DNA of 64,000 nt from Anseranas semipalmata (GCA_013399115.1 VXAA01001151.1:572601-636600); one strand, 5' to 3'; positions 37,154-50,244 are shown, counted from the first letter of the stretch. Notes: a model not told the origin generated them from the letters alone. Made by a program: numbers and translations.

Positions 37154-37617
37154 TTAAATGTCTTTTCCAAAGATCATTTGTAAAGAGAAGTTGTAATTTA
37201 ACAAATACAACTGGCATATAAAATAATAGCTAATGCAACCGTATGATGCAATTGCTGTCAAGTTGTTTACCAACTGTTCAGTATGATCAAACATGGTCTT
37301 GTGATTATTTTCCCACTTGGAGGAAAAAAAAAAGATGGCTTCCAAATCCAGGCTTTTGTTCCAATAGACTTTGCATTCTGGGAGTACAGAAATATTTTGT
37401 AACCTCCTTGGCCAAAGAAAGGATTTCATGGGCTCAAAAGTGAATCTCATCAAACTGTCCATGGCCAAGTGGTGTTTGGTTATATGATGATGGAGAAATC
37501 CTTCAATGAGGATGAGAAGAAGGACCATTCGTTGGAGGATGGCTCCACACTTACGATAAAGTGGAGCAAAGGCATGCAGTTTTAGCTCACTCCTATCTAT
37601 CCAGAATACTGCTGGAA
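37154..37617 (-). other. Long minus-strand open frame with splice-like borders
   Basis: The minus frame stays open for about 155 codons, from a T13-CCAG acceptor-like site (AG at 37,612-37,613) to a TAA at 37,154. It includes VFWIDRSELKLHAFAPLY, SLMRFTFEPMKSFLWPRRLQ and KWENNHKTMFDHTEQL. Within it lie a GTAAGT donor (exon-like 37,555-37,611) and a second T-rich acceptor with donor (37,271-37,315, WENNHKTMFDHTEQL). Splicing those two directly would break frame. No family is recognised. A frame of this length is borderline for chance in 64 kb of AT-rich DNA. It may be an exon, an old coding fragment or chance. Confidence 0.2.
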
Positions 37618-40600
37618 AAAAAAAAAAAGTACTTATTTAGAAATTTTAGTGATATTGCCACTGTCTGTGTGATTTCTACTGGTTTCCTGTTTTTATGCTC
37701 TAAAAAATGTGATATTTGGCTTTACTTCCAAAGCCCTTCTCTATCAAACTGCCTCATACTTAGAAGGAGTTCCCTACAGTTATCTGCAAAGCTGTCTTAA
37801 TTATCTCATTTCAAATTCTGTCTTTGATATGTTGCTTATAGAAAACTCATAGCTGGCCTGCTGCTCTCCTTTGAACACTGACTTGTTGGCTGACCAGTAC
37901 TGTCACATTGCTTCCTTATGCTCCCCCGTCTGTCTAGCCCCATCTGTTGTCTCTTGTTTCATACTTAAATTATAAACTCTATGGCAGAGGAAGTGCCTTT
38001 CTGTTCTGAGTTCACTTAGTGCCTAAAACTGTGAAGGCTTGACCCATCATTAGGGCTTTCCAGCACTAAAATAATACAAACAAACAAACCTTCTCACAAG
38101 TAACCCAGCTGGAGTGACAGATACAGACACTGTCTCACAGACACCACAACATGGAGGAATCAAATTCCACCAAAACTAAATTATGAGGCAATACTGGTCC
38201 ATTTGGTCATCACTGCCAAACAGCCTTCATGTTCCTCTTGCTTCTCCATCTAGCTCACAGTTCTGGCTTTTAGCTAAATAGTGACTCCTGAGAATAAAAC
38301 TTGTCAAGTTGTTGCATTATGCTTTTTAGGTATTGGGATCAGCTTCCTGTGTCTTGGTTTTTCTAAAGTAAGCAACCTCAGATTCTCCGTTTTCCTATTT
38401 TACCAGAAAGATCAGGAGTTTGAAACCAACTCCCTTGAAGCTAACCTTGATGTAAGGAGATGTTCACTTGCAGTTTCAGTGATTCGAGGCATTGCTGCTT
38501 TCTGGTGTGGGTTACCATGTCTTGGGCCATACCTCATCCACAGAAGAGATGGAACAACAGCAGTGCTCTTCAGCTGCTCTGTGCAAAGTCTGGAGCTTTT
38601 AACTCAAGCTAACTCCTGTGGCAGTTTTAAACTACACCCTTTTCCCCTCCTTCTAGGTCTTGGTTGGAATTTTGCCCTCTCAGCTGCTTAGCTCACCAGC
38701 TCATGCTTTGTTTTCTGTCCACCCCTGGCCAGGTTGGACTTCAAGTTTAGCCCCTGAGGTCCTTCTGCCTAGATCCTCACACCAGTACAAGAAACGTGCA
38801 TTGTCATCAAGTCAAATCTCTACAGTGTGGGGGAGACATAAAGATTAAGAAGCCACTGTGAGCAGATCTTGGAAGAGCAAAGACGCAAAACCCCATATGT
38901 GAGTCTCTGGATGCTGCAAATGATGAATTCTAAAATGTCTCCAAAACTCCACGGATGCAGAATCCAAGTCCATTGAGACTGACTGACATGACTCAGGGAG
39001 TTCACAACACTTGCAGTTATCCTTACAACTTGCCTGCAGGTTCTGGCAAGGGATGTGGCATGATTATAGACTTATTCCCATTTTCAAGGCTGCCTGTATA
39101 CAGATGAGCAGAATTTGGGACAGGATTTCTCTTGCGGTTCTTGAAGTGCTGATTAGTTTAATTAACTTTTTCATGAAAGTAAAATAGGGAATAAATTTTA
39201 GTTGTATTCCTGTGAGATCAGATTATTAATGGGTCTCACTAACCTATATTTCTTCAAGCACCTCTGTTTCATATTGTCAGTATTCTACCAATTTGATTAC
39301 ATAGAATAGGTGGCAGCATGACGACTGCTAATTAGATCTGAACTCTCAACTTATTACCAGTCCACTTTTTTCTATGTTTCATATTAGCAGATCAATACAA
39401 ATAAATAATGGGTGTACAGCTGGGTTTACCTCTAATATTGAAATCACTCTTGTTCATACATGACTTCTTTAAAATCTTGTAGCTTGAAGAATTGATATGA
39501 AAGAAGAGAATATAAGGATATATCCAAATATCCAAAAGTTCAGCCCTAAAAGGAAGTTTTACTATGAATAAAATTTTATACCCCTGGTGATCAGAAATGT
39601 CCTTGAGCTCAAAATATTTGATGTCATAACAAGCAGTGGTATTACTTGTATGCAGGCATCAGATGTAAATTATGCTTACATACAGTCACTATACAGTTCT
39701 CAGGGAATTGGGACCTCATCCAGCAGGGTCCAGAGATACTCAGCACCAAAAGACAGTTTAATAGGAACTGAGGATGCAGTCTGCACTACTTTGACCAAAA
39801 GGAAAACCACAACTGTGCAGTGCATGCTGAAATAACCATGTGGTAAGTACTTGGAAGTTTCTCTTTTCTAGCCAAAATGCAGATTACACATTAATTACAT
39901 TTAAACATCCTAAGCACAATTATCAAGTAACCTACAGAAGTATGGAATTTCTGTGCAGATCGTATTTGGCAAAAAAAGCTCCATGAATCTACTACGTTAT
40001 TCTGTGTTGCCACATGTATGGCGACAACGCAAACCAAGCTATTGACAAACCAAATAAACCTGAAATAAAATTCAATATTTTCAGATTTATTGTTGCCACA
40101 GATTCCCATTCCAAGAATGTCAAAGTAGTTTAAAGCATGGAAAAGAGTAGATTATGAAGGTCATATAGGCACATTTTATATATGACATTCAGAACACTTA
40201 AGGAAGCTAAATCCAGTACTCTGGCTTCTTATCAGTCGCTTCTGAATTTAAAAAACAAAACTATAATAATATGTCCAGGTGGCAAAAATGCTGTCTTAAC
40301 AGCTGTATCAACTGCTCAAAACTCAAAGGCAGCATCTTAACAGATTAACAGTTCTCCATAATACTGTCTTTGTAACATGTAATTTTTTCCCAATGATAAT
40401 TAAGTATTTAGAGACGCACATAATTAGAGAGAAATGACTGAATGATTTTTCATTTGCTGAGAAATCTACTGTTAGGAAAGGAGATCCACAATGGGGACTA
40501 ATCTGATTCTGGTGCTAGAATTAGTGTCATAAGGATATGAGAAAACATGGTTTAAACAATCTAGATGGTAAAATAGTGCTGTACCAATACAGACCTACAC

Positions 40601-40669
40601 ACAATTCATTTGTGCATCATATTCTTTCTCCAAACGAAATAATTCTGTTCCTAACATGCATTTCATAAA
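37618..40669. other. Non-coding; GC-richer patch at 37.9-38.9 kb
   Basis: The stretch 37,860-38,900 is visibly less AT-rich and carries a 136-codon plus frame (38,281-38,691) with no recognisable domain. The plus frame 39,587-39,835 ends just before a GTG/GTAAGTAC donor-like site at 39,841. Neither is called as a gene. Confidence 0.4.
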
Positions 40670-40711
40670 TGTGGGTACCGAGGGGAATACTGTGGGTACC
40701 GAGGGGAATAC
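40670..40711. repeat. Perfect 21-bp tandem duplication
   Basis: A 21-bp unit, TGTGGGTACCGAGGGGAATA plus a final C, is repeated twice with no mismatch (40,670-40,690 and 40,691-40,711). The identity implies a recent duplication or strong homogenisation. It may vary in copy number between individuals. Confidence 0.95.
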
Positions 40712-43700
40712 ACAAAATGTAGTAAGAAATTAACTAGAATTTTTTTTTCTGTGAAATTGATCTTTCATAGTCTAATTGGGGTAATAGATAAAATATTCAA
40801 GGGACCATTGGTTCATGAAGACTTTTGTTTCTTCTTATTTTCATGTATCTACCGCAGGGCTTTATTTTTGTTAGCCTTTGCTGCTGCATTGCCTGTCACT
40901 AAAATACATCTTTAACTGTATATCATTTTTCCTCTGGATTTTATTTACCATGTCACTCACCAGCTAGCTTCATATAAGTACACCTCAAGCTACTGGAAAA
41001 GAGCATTCTCCACATTCACTACTAATATCATTCCATAGATAGAGTGCTTTATAAGAGATGCTGCTATCATCCAAAGACAAATCATCTCTATGACATATTC
41101 AGCCTGCTTTTACCCAGGGCTTAAAATCATACATCTACAACACTAAAATGTTTAAGCTGTCTCTACAGCATTCTTCTTCAGAGAAATTGATAGTTCTTTT
41201 TGTTCTGCAACAAAAAAACTCTTCATTTCCTCTATTACAGGTGCATGTGTGCATGTACAGACAACCCCTCTCACCCCCGTAAGTATGTATGCATCCTAGA
41301 GCATCCACACACAGGAATATGCTAAAATATATGTAAGCAGCAGTATCAAGCACACAAACATTGCAGCTGTTTGTGCAAACATAATTTTGACCTTTCTTAT
41401 GTCCAACCTATGCAATGAATGTTGCAGTTGTTCTGCAGAAACATGTGACACTATTACATTATTGAAAGCTGTATCACAGTACCTCAGCCCAGGGAACAGA
41501 ATCATGGTTGCACAGCCAAATCTGGGAAACCATTACTTCCAAGAACTTGGCTTTCCATCCTCAATGATCTCCTTTTTAAAACAACTTTAAAAGCATCTTT
41601 TCTGGCTTTTGGTGTTTGATTGTTTGTTTTAAAGCAAAAAGTTTTAAAAGTTTTCTAGCTTAACTGCAATACTCTCCCCAAAGCTCCAGCACTTGTTACT
41701 GAACCTCCCACCTGCACCACACAACTCTTCCTTTACGTTCAGGACCAAAGACATTGTCAATAGTAATCCTGTGGGTGAAAATTATCCTTCCCACAGCCCT
41801 CCAGACGGGGCAAAATGACAAGGCTCTGTGGCATTTCTAGAGAGGGGAGAGCCTTGATTGTGCCTGCCCCTTCTTCCCCCCTGCTCCAGCACCTCCAATA
41901 CTTCACAGCACAGCCTGTGCTGCTACAGCTGCTCTGTCAGCAATGTGAACCTGAATCTTTAAAACTGTTTGAGTTCAGTTATTATTTTGGTCTGTTGCCA
42001 ATTTTTCCTGTGAAATGCAGCTAAAAGAAAGAAAACTGATGTTTTGCAATTTATGATTCCACTAAACTGGACTGAATTAAGGGAACAAAGAAATGGCACT
42101 TCTTTAGTTCGTTTTTTTTTTTTTTTCTTTTCTTAACCAAATTTACAAGTCTGCTGCAAACAGAAATGTTAGAATTGCCTTGAAAGTAATCATATTCTTC
42201 TGCAAAAAATCTTACATTCCAATGTGCTGGGAAACTTAGCAGATAGCCCTAAGTTCCTCTCAATAAATATTTCATACATAACGACACAAGCACTTCACAA
42301 ACAAGTTTATAAACATGATAAAATGGGCATCCATGTGACAGTAGTTGCATTTAAACTTGTTAGTTGCTTCAAATAGCTAGCTGCAGATAAATACAACCTT
42401 ACTTATAGCTACTAATGCCTTATATTCATCCCAATTGAAGTCAGTAATAGCATTAGAAAACAAACTTCTGCTTCGTGTCTAAGGAATCAGAATTAAATAA
42501 ATACAAGTATAAATAAATACGAGCACTCAGTTAAGCCTGTTATTTACACTATTTGAAGTAATTCACACAGCTAGTTCAGAACAGCAAAGTTCAAAGCAAT
42601 ATTGAGGTACCTCCTTCTACTTATTTTGAGTCAATATTTAATGATGCACCACAGTGATACATCATTGAGTGACATTAAGGTAGGATTTCTATGGAGGGAT
42701 AATACTGACCAATTGATAAAGTCAGAAAAACGCACAGACTTTCTTAAACAAGAACCCTTCTTCAGATTTGAGCTTTCTGAAGAGAGGGTTCTCAAGTGTT
42801 ATGATTCAGAATCATGACATTTTATCATTTTTTTTTATCTATGCACACATATGCACAAGCATACACACTTAAGAAATACACTAAATATTTTAAAGTCTCA
42901 ACATTTCTAAAATTGGGCAGCTTATCTGTTGTTTTTAGCAAAATGCATGGAAGGAACAGCAATATGCTATGGAAATAATTTCTAAAGCATCTGCTTAACA
43001 AAACTTAAAACTTTGTAACTCATTTTTTGATTAACCTATCTCATGTAAAAAAGAAGTCCTTTACCTTATAGAGCCATAATTTCTATCATCTTCTCCAGAA
43101 AATGCATATGCAGATACGTGTACAAGAAAATTGAACATATGGAAAAAATAGCTAACTTACTAATACCAAATAATATCGTAAGATTCTTACCTTTTCCACA
43201 AAAATGATAAAAATAACCAGTTCAACAACAGAACCATAGTGAATTACATTTTCCTGTATGTGTGGGGATGCTTACTTGTAGCAACATTTACCTCCACTGG
43301 AAGTAATCATTTTCCTGTCATTTCTGAGAAATATGTCATAACTTACTCAATCTCTTGAATGTTACTTTCCATAATCATACCTTGAATTGTCCTAAAAGTC
43401 TGGGAGAAGTCAGAATATTTTATGCTGTGATGTCAACACACCACTCTATATGCAGACAATGAATAATTAAAATTGCTCATGAAAGATCAGTATATATTGA
43501 CTGTGATATGCGGTTGACTTCATATCCCATTTCTGCTTCTGGTTTTGTTGTTCACAAGGAGACACATTAGCCTGAAAGATATTTGTAAGTGCAGGACATT
43601 ATCAGAAGTCTCTTCCCAATTACTTTTTTTTTTTTTCTCAATAAAAAGATCACATTCAATTTGAAAAAGAAATGTTACTACTTTTTATCCTATTACTACA

Positions 43701-46700
43701 CCCATGTGCAACATCACAGTTAAAAAAGCTGTCTACTGTAACAAAGTTGAGTCCGTGTTGGCATTTCAGCTTACAAATGGGGTATTTAATTTTACAGCCT
43801 TGTCTAACAATGCCATCTCATTTAGTCAGGAAGAGATCCAGGAAATTGAACTGTAGTATATCTGTCTTTGTGGAGTCAGTGTACATAAGACTGGATGGTT
43901 TTTTTCTTTTGCACTAATAGAAAATAAGATTGGTTTCAACTGTATCTAGAATGAAACCAACTACAAGTAGACCTGCAACTTCAATAAGGTTCATTTCTTT
44001 CCATTTCAACCTTACCAGTCTGGGACAGGCACAATGATATTGCAGCAAACTCAGAGTTTACAAGAAAGAGACACAACTATGGAGACAAAATCAGCCAACT
44101 CTAATTTGTGACTGGTCGGGTCATAAAATGTGCATAATTCATAGCCTTGCTTCCAAAACAAAGAATATGTAAAAGTAAGTTTCCAGATGCAATAATGAGT
44201 AGTCTGCTGCTATTTCTTTAAACAGAGATCTATTCCTCTACATAAATTGTTTGGCTTGAAATGCTGAAAATGTTTTGAACAGAAAGAACATTTCCTTTTC
44301 AAGATCTGACAGAACAGCTTTCCAATTAAAGAGTGGTAGATTTGTGGTACAAGTGGCATCCAAAAGCAAAGAAGATCAGAATGCATTCTGTGAAGCATTG
44401 CCAATGAGGCATCTTCCTCACCTTTTTAAAGCTGTTTCATTTTCTAATATACGATTTCTTGAGAAATCAATATTCCATTCTCTTCCCTTATGCTTTGGAG
44501 AACGCTTAGAACCACTGTTTTGAAGGTGGGGCTTTTACTCATTACTGACTTTTCAATAGGCCCCTTGTACTGCAATCCAAAAGATATAAATAATATGAAA
44601 TGAAAACCAGTTAAGAGTTCATACCTTCCAGTTACGGTTAATTTAGTGCTGCAAATATGAAGCAGGTTGACTGCTCAGACCTAGTCCTCCTCTTCAGCTA
44701 CAGATTATTACTACTACCACCATCTGATTATTATTTGGTGCTCTCTGTGACATGAATGTGGTATTTTGTTCATTTCATTTGACTAGAAAAATCATTACAA
44801 GACCCTCAACAGCCCTCCATATTTGCTGGTGATTTATCTAGGAGCACTAAGGAATAAGTAGAAACAGCTTCCTTCAAAGTAAGGGACCAAACAGATCAGC
44901 GAGCCCTGTTGGAAAACTGCACTGTTGCTGCCAGTGTCCAGCTGAATAAACAAGTTTTAGCTCCCAGAGCAAGAAATGCAGCATTAAAATTCAAGCATGC
45001 AATTTGATATCAAAAGAAAAAGAATTTGGGGAAGCAAAGTCTCTCAACTTTTTCTTTTCAAAAGGGAAAAGAGAATGCGTACAGTAGCTATTGTGACTAG
45101 CTAGGGAAATTCAAAGGGGAGAACGTAACAATCACTTTCTCAAAAGCATCCAAGCAATGCAACACAACCTAAAGAAAGCAGCACAGTTACTGTGCAAAAA
45201 TGGATGTAGTCAAAGCACAGAACAAATACCAAGAACATACATGCTGGTTAATTTGAATGTCTACATAAACTGTCTTGTGAAGATCCTTAGGACTTTTTAA
45301 TGTTTTTTGTTTGTTTGTTTTTGTTTTTAATTCGAAAAGCTAAAAAGCTTAGTAACATCAGTAGAACTGGTATCACTATAGTGATGTAACTCCTCATATG
45401 GAAAAAGATCTGGAGAAGTACCTATAGATGTAAAGGTGGTCATAGCAGCATACCTGACTACTGAGAAAGGTAATCATTTTTCTCATGGCATCTTTGCACA
45501 TATGTCTGTCCACACAGGTTGCACTGTACAAGAATAAATATTTTTATTAGAATTCACCTTTTAAAACATAACTGTTTATTTTATTAACAGTGTGCGTGCC
45601 AAGCTTTCATTTGTGCTATCTTTGTACTATTGGTGAATGTGCAAATAAATATATATTTTTTTCTGCAATGATAATTGTGTTCCTTCTCTGAGTCAATTAT
45701 AAGAGACATGGCTGGAGGGAGATCAACTTTTACCAGAACGCTTGAAATAGGTGAGAAAAACTATAAAATTATACCCACAAAACATCTTTAGAAGATAAGC
45801 TTGGGAACTAATTTCATAATATTCGGGTAGCTAAATGTCTTTCACTCAGTGGAAGCATTGATTTATTGAGAGAGCTACTTTTTTCCTTTGGATAGGCTCA
45901 CATTAACATAATTTAGGATTCAGAACTAGAATGTTGTAAAATTGTTGTGGTTTAACCACAGTATGCTGCACAAAATACATATTTTGTTCTACAAATATAT
46001 TCTTTAACTAGTAGCTGGGAGTTTCTGTCTTTAACAAATTGCAAGTTCACTCTGCTGCACTGTGGTTGTTTAGTTGCACCTATATATATCTATAGAAAAA
46101 GATGCATTTGGGTATATAAAAGCATAGAATCCATGGAATATGATGATATAGATTGGGGCACTTGTTGAGGTGACTGCAGTGAGGTATTGGCAAGTTTTTC
46201 AGGTAGCATTTGTTGCTATCACAATATCTGACTCTTGCTGATTCATGAGAAATTTATTTCTGCTGCTAAGATTGGTAGATATGTGGGAGGCAGAAGAGTT
46301 GTCTGAAAACCTGGAAAAGGATTTCTGTGGAAATTGTTTTCAAGGTACAATCTAGAGTTTCTGACTGCATAACACATCTTCATAATCTTGTAAATTCACA
46401 GGTGAGTTTTCAAGCAGATTATTTTAAAGACTATCTCCCTTTACAAGTGTCCTGTTTGCATTTTGTAAAATAGGTGCCATAAATGTTCCTCCTGGATCAA
46501 TACAGATATCTGTAGACTTTAGGACATATTACAACTTTTTAAGTGTTTGCAAGATTTATGAGTGTGGGGAGGTAGACATGTGCTTCCAGGAGTGTCCTGT
46601 ACCTGACAGGTTACAGGCTGAAATAGTTTATGTTGATTGATCCTTCTAGAAATTTGTTGTCCTTGCATCAGTTTCCAGTTTGATGGATAAATTGCAGCTA

Positions 46701-48032
46701 TGGACTTTGTGTAGATTTACATTTAGAAACCAGATTAGGTTTGCTAGCATTTCCATGTCTATACATTTTGTAGAGGATCTAATGAGTGATGAGAGAATGG
46801 GGAATGGGTGTTCAGCATCCCTTGGATCTGTTGAGTAAGGATTTGACAGTGTAATTTCTCTGATACGAAGATGGGTACTGGGTCTTCCTTGAGCTTTGTG
46901 CGGTATATAAAGTAGTCCTGGAGTTGTGGGCTGATGTAAACTCTCTTTGATAGTTAGACCACACTGTCTGAGTGGGACAGGCTGTGGTTGCAGTCATATT
47001 TGTTGATTATTACATTGTTCATATACTGGGCCAGTGCAGGGATTTTTCTGTTTTGGGATATAAAATCCAATATCTCCTGCATTTTTCATAGGGAAAGGAA
47101 GAAGTTTTCACAGCAGGGAAGAAGTGCAAAGTGGCTTCCTAAGTGTAGAAAGATTATTTGCACTAAAGTTGACAAAATCAAATTCTAAATCTAATGCAAA
47201 AACTGAGCCTTAAATAGGCGAATATTTATACTTGACATGGTTTCTGATTGTTTATTTGACTATCTGGAATATTTCATGCAACTTCCATTGAATAAAAAAA
47301 TCAATAATTTATGATAAGAAGATGCAGGAGAATGGTGCTTTCTCAAAATCTCTTTCCATATCAGTACTTCTGATCAATGGCAAAAAAAAACAGAGAAAGT
47401 CTCGCTGAAGCATAACATCAGGAAAATGTCATTTGAATAGAGCTTTAGTCTCCTAATAACAACTGGTAAAAATTTATTACAGAATTTCTTAGCACTATAC
47501 TGATGGAATAGATTATCAGATTACACAGCTATATCCAAGTGTTAGGAGACAATATTTATCCCACAGTTAAGAATTACATGAATAATTTAAAAATTCCCTT
47601 GTGAATGAATTACACATCCTTGTATGAAAAATACAGATCACAGATCCTGAATTGCCATGCAATTCTTTTGTTGGAACTAAGTCATACTTGCTTCCTAAGA
47701 CAAATTTCTCTCCTTTCAATGCAGTTTTCATTGCACCTTGCTACCAAGTGCCATAACCCTGCAGGAATAAATAACTGAACCCTGCTGGCTGACTGCACCA
47801 GACATGAATCATTGACTCCACTGTGTATGGAAAGAGATGGGCATGTTTGTGGGTAGAAGGAATTAAAGCCCAGGGCCAAAATCTCTGCAGGAAATCCTAA
47901 AAATAGCCAAACCTAGGAAGAAGCGTGGAGTAAGCTTTTCTGTTTTTAGCGTCAAGTCACTTAGTAAAATTGAGATTTGGGAAACAGACAATCTGAATCA
48001 ACTCCAGTTTTGATTCTCCTATTACTCTACAG
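40712..48032. other. Non-coding; no gene seen in 7 kb
   Basis: Short chance frames only. A GC-richer patch lies at 41,820-41,960. The stretch 45,590-45,670 has an AATAAA and T/GT-rich text resembling a 3' end, but no upstream exon. The stretch 45,950-47,150 has a less AT-rich texture and an open minus frame (46,812-46,997) that may be an unrecognised old repeat. Confidence 0.45.
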
Positions 48033-48093
48033 ATCCTGCACACTGCCCAAGTTCAGAACTACAGTGTCATACATCTCGTACTTCTTTGTCCAG
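48033..48093 (+). other. Splice-framed 61-bp segment (candidate exon)
   Basis: TTCTCCTATTACTCTACAG precedes 48,033 and CCAG/GTACGT follows 48,093, a well-formed acceptor and donor. All three frames are open, so coding status cannot be decided. No protein is recognised; a lncRNA exon is as likely. Confidence 0.12.
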
Positions 48094-48383
48094 GTACGTC
48101 AGCCTTTCATCAAATCATTCAGTTATATCAGCCATCTGTTATTAACAGTGTAAAGAATATCAAAGTTGCTTATGTGAGAAGGGCGCATTGAAGAGGAGGC
48201 TGAAAGATAAGCCGGTGTCCTTGTAAAATAGCTAATAGTTATTATTATTAAAATAGCTTAGTATCATTTCAGTAAGATTCACTTTTAAAACACTCTATTC
48301 CCCCTCCAGTCCTCAGTATTTTACATTCCTATTTCATCTGTCTTTGCATAGGCCTAGTACAGAAGACTAATACAAAGCAGTCA

Positions 48384-48790
48384 GGTCTAGAAAACATGAC
48401 CTTGACCAGCCTAGAGGAACTTGGATTATTTTGATACAGAGAAAGGTGATTGAGGGGAAACATAAAAATGTAAAAGGCTGCAGAGAAGAGAGAGGAAAGA
48501 AATAATCTTTTCTCCATGCTCATTTTGGGTGTGATAAGAAGCAATGGACTTAAACTGTAGCAGAGGAAATTTAGGTTAACTGTTAAGAAAAAATTTCTAA
48601 CAGCACAGCAATGTATGTGAAAAAAAAATTTAGACAGACAGAAACTCAATTTTTTTAGGCTTTTATGAACAGGTTAGACAAGCATCTGCCAAGAATTGTT
48701 TACATGCAGCTGATGCTGCCTTGAAGAGGGGAGATTGGACTAAATGATCTCTAAAAGTCCTTTCCAGCCTTATTTTTTTATGATTCTGTA
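48384..48790 (+). mobile_element. CR1 LINE, 5'-truncated 3' end
   Basis: The segment follows the CR1 3' region closely: GAGGAACTTGGATTATTTTG, AAATGTAAAAGGCTGCAGAG, TTTTCTCCATGCTC, AAGAAGCAATGGACTTAAAC, AGGAAATTTAGGTTAAC, AACAGGTTAGACAAGCATCTG, GGACTAAATGATCTCTAAAAG and TCCTTTCCAGCC. It ends in the short tail TGATTCTGTA at 48,790. It is 5'-truncated as most CR1 copies are, and moderately diverged, so old. It has no coding capacity. The minus frame at 48,329-48,649 is only its complement. Confidence 0.88.
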
Positions 48791-48810
48791 ATCAACATTG
48801 AAAGGAGCTT

Positions 48811-48846
48811 GGCATCACTCCTACTGAAAATAATGGGAGTTTGCAG
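48811..48846. repeat. Ancient amniote repeat fragment next to CR1
   Basis: GGCATCACTCCTACTGAAAA and TAATGGGAGTTTGCAGAG resemble the reptile-wide 'actccattgaagtcaatgggagttttgcc' motif. Short and low confidence. Confidence 0.3.
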
Positions 48847-50059
48847 AGTGTTCTGTAATGGCATTCCAGATTTCCTCTGGTACAAACCAAGGTGGAACGG
48901 TGTGTGTCTTAGTGGTAGGAAGTGGGACCTCAAGCTCCAGCAGCTGCAAGAAGAAAGGGTGGTCATTTGCACAAAGCTGCATTTGGCACGCTCATCTTGC
49001 CTTATCGAGCTCTTTACAAAAGCAGAAGAAATTTGATGCCATTTTCAGACCATTCTTCAGATTCTGTTCTGAATTGAAGCTGATAAGTAGCTGATAACGT
49101 TTCTTGGGTGAATAACTTATTTTAATGTACTGTTTCCACATAAATTAGAACTTTTTCTATTCTAAATATTTTTCTGAGCAACTATTACTAAATCATTAGA
49201 AAACTGTAATTAAAGGATAAAGTTTAATTTCAGTCTACCAGAACCCATAAAGCTACATATAACTCTTTTCCTTTCCTAGCCTAAACAAGCCTCTGATGCA
49301 GCTCAGGATGTGGCTCACTCTGTACTGCCAACCATGCTGTTTTCTAAACAACAACAACAACAAATCATCCTATCCATATGCAAATGCAAATAGAATTTAT
49401 TCAAAGGATATTTTTTCAATAGTTGGTATTTAGAACGTAATAATTTCAATCTCCAGAAGTTATAAAGAAAGCTCCATCTGAAGTTCACATTTATACTTAG
49501 ATCATTTGCACTTTATGGCCCATCTTCCTTTGCTGCGTCCCCAGGAAAAGATGCTGTCTCTTCTTGAATGTAATGTGTTATGCTCTAACAGTTTGTAGTG
49601 TAACTTTTTATGCTTTTTGCTCATTGATACATTTTCAGGTAACCAAAATCTCTCTACAAAAACCTTTGTGTACTCACAGCTGCAATATGCTATCTAAGAT
49701 TGTTTATTTTCCCTGATGATGACTAATCACTATTGCTCTATCATGGACAATGATTCCTGCATGAGTATATTTGATAGGAATCATTTATCTACAGGAAGAA
49801 TAATGGATTCATCTGCACTTTCCTGAAGAAAAAAAAATAACATAAAATAACAACAACAACAAAAAACAGAGTATCTTTTATACTAAGATACTGATCTGAA
49901 AATTCATCAAGAAACACTGAAGAAGAGTTCTTAATTCCAGCCTTGACTCAGACTTTCCTGCTGAGGCAATGCAGGAATCTGAAAATTAATGGATGACATT
50001 AAGCACGAAAGCATGCTATGAATAATTATGCATTAGTTTTTCTATTACACTTGCAACAA
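48847..50059. other. Non-coding; short (AAC)n repeats
   Basis: Two (AAC)n-type runs (about 49,349-49,363 and 49,848-49,862). Overlapping plus frames at 48,809-49,094 show no recognisable protein. Confidence 0.5.
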
Positions 50060-50230
50060 TGAATCTGAGAATATCTCAAATATTACTTCATTTGCTCCCA
50101 CCACAACATCCTCACGAAGTAGCACTCCCATTTTACAGAGAGCATAGAGAAACATCATCCATCCACAAACACATGGGGAACCAGTAACAGAGCAAGGACT
50201 GAGTCTGCTTTGGATGCAAGTTCCGGCAGA
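50060..50230 (-). repeat. Ancient MIR-like fragment, inverted
   Basis: CAACATCCTCACGAAGTAGC, ACTCCCATTTTACAGAGAGC, ACATGGGGAACCAGTAACAG and AGCAAGGACTGAGTCTGC follow the reverse complement of MIR ('cctcacaacaaccctgtgaggtag...cccattttacagatgagg...agtaagtggcagagcaaggact'). Confidence 0.5.
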
Positions 50231-50244
50231 TGCAAGTTCCAACA
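50213..50244. repeat. 16-bp tandem duplication
   Basis: GATGCAAGTTCCGGCA is followed by GATGCAAGTTCCAACA, two units with two mismatches, overlapping the end of the MIR-like fragment. Confidence 0.85.

Noticed and set aside
37271..37611. Joining the two exon-like units 37,555-37,611 and 37,271-37,315 into one spliced coding sequence
   Set aside because: The first ends with one extra base while the second is in phase 0, so the join is out of frame and soon meets a stop.
45944..45975. TTGTTGTGGTTTAACCAC, resembling the reverse complement of the LTR 3' end
   Set aside because: Only about 17 bp match; the following bases do not continue into LTR sequence, so a fragment cannot be supported.
46105..46120. 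GGTATATAAAAGCA, a TATA-box-like word; similar words at 34,308 and 61,525
   Set aside because: No initiator, GC-rich flank, ORF or exon follows; such words are expected by chance in AT-rich DNA.
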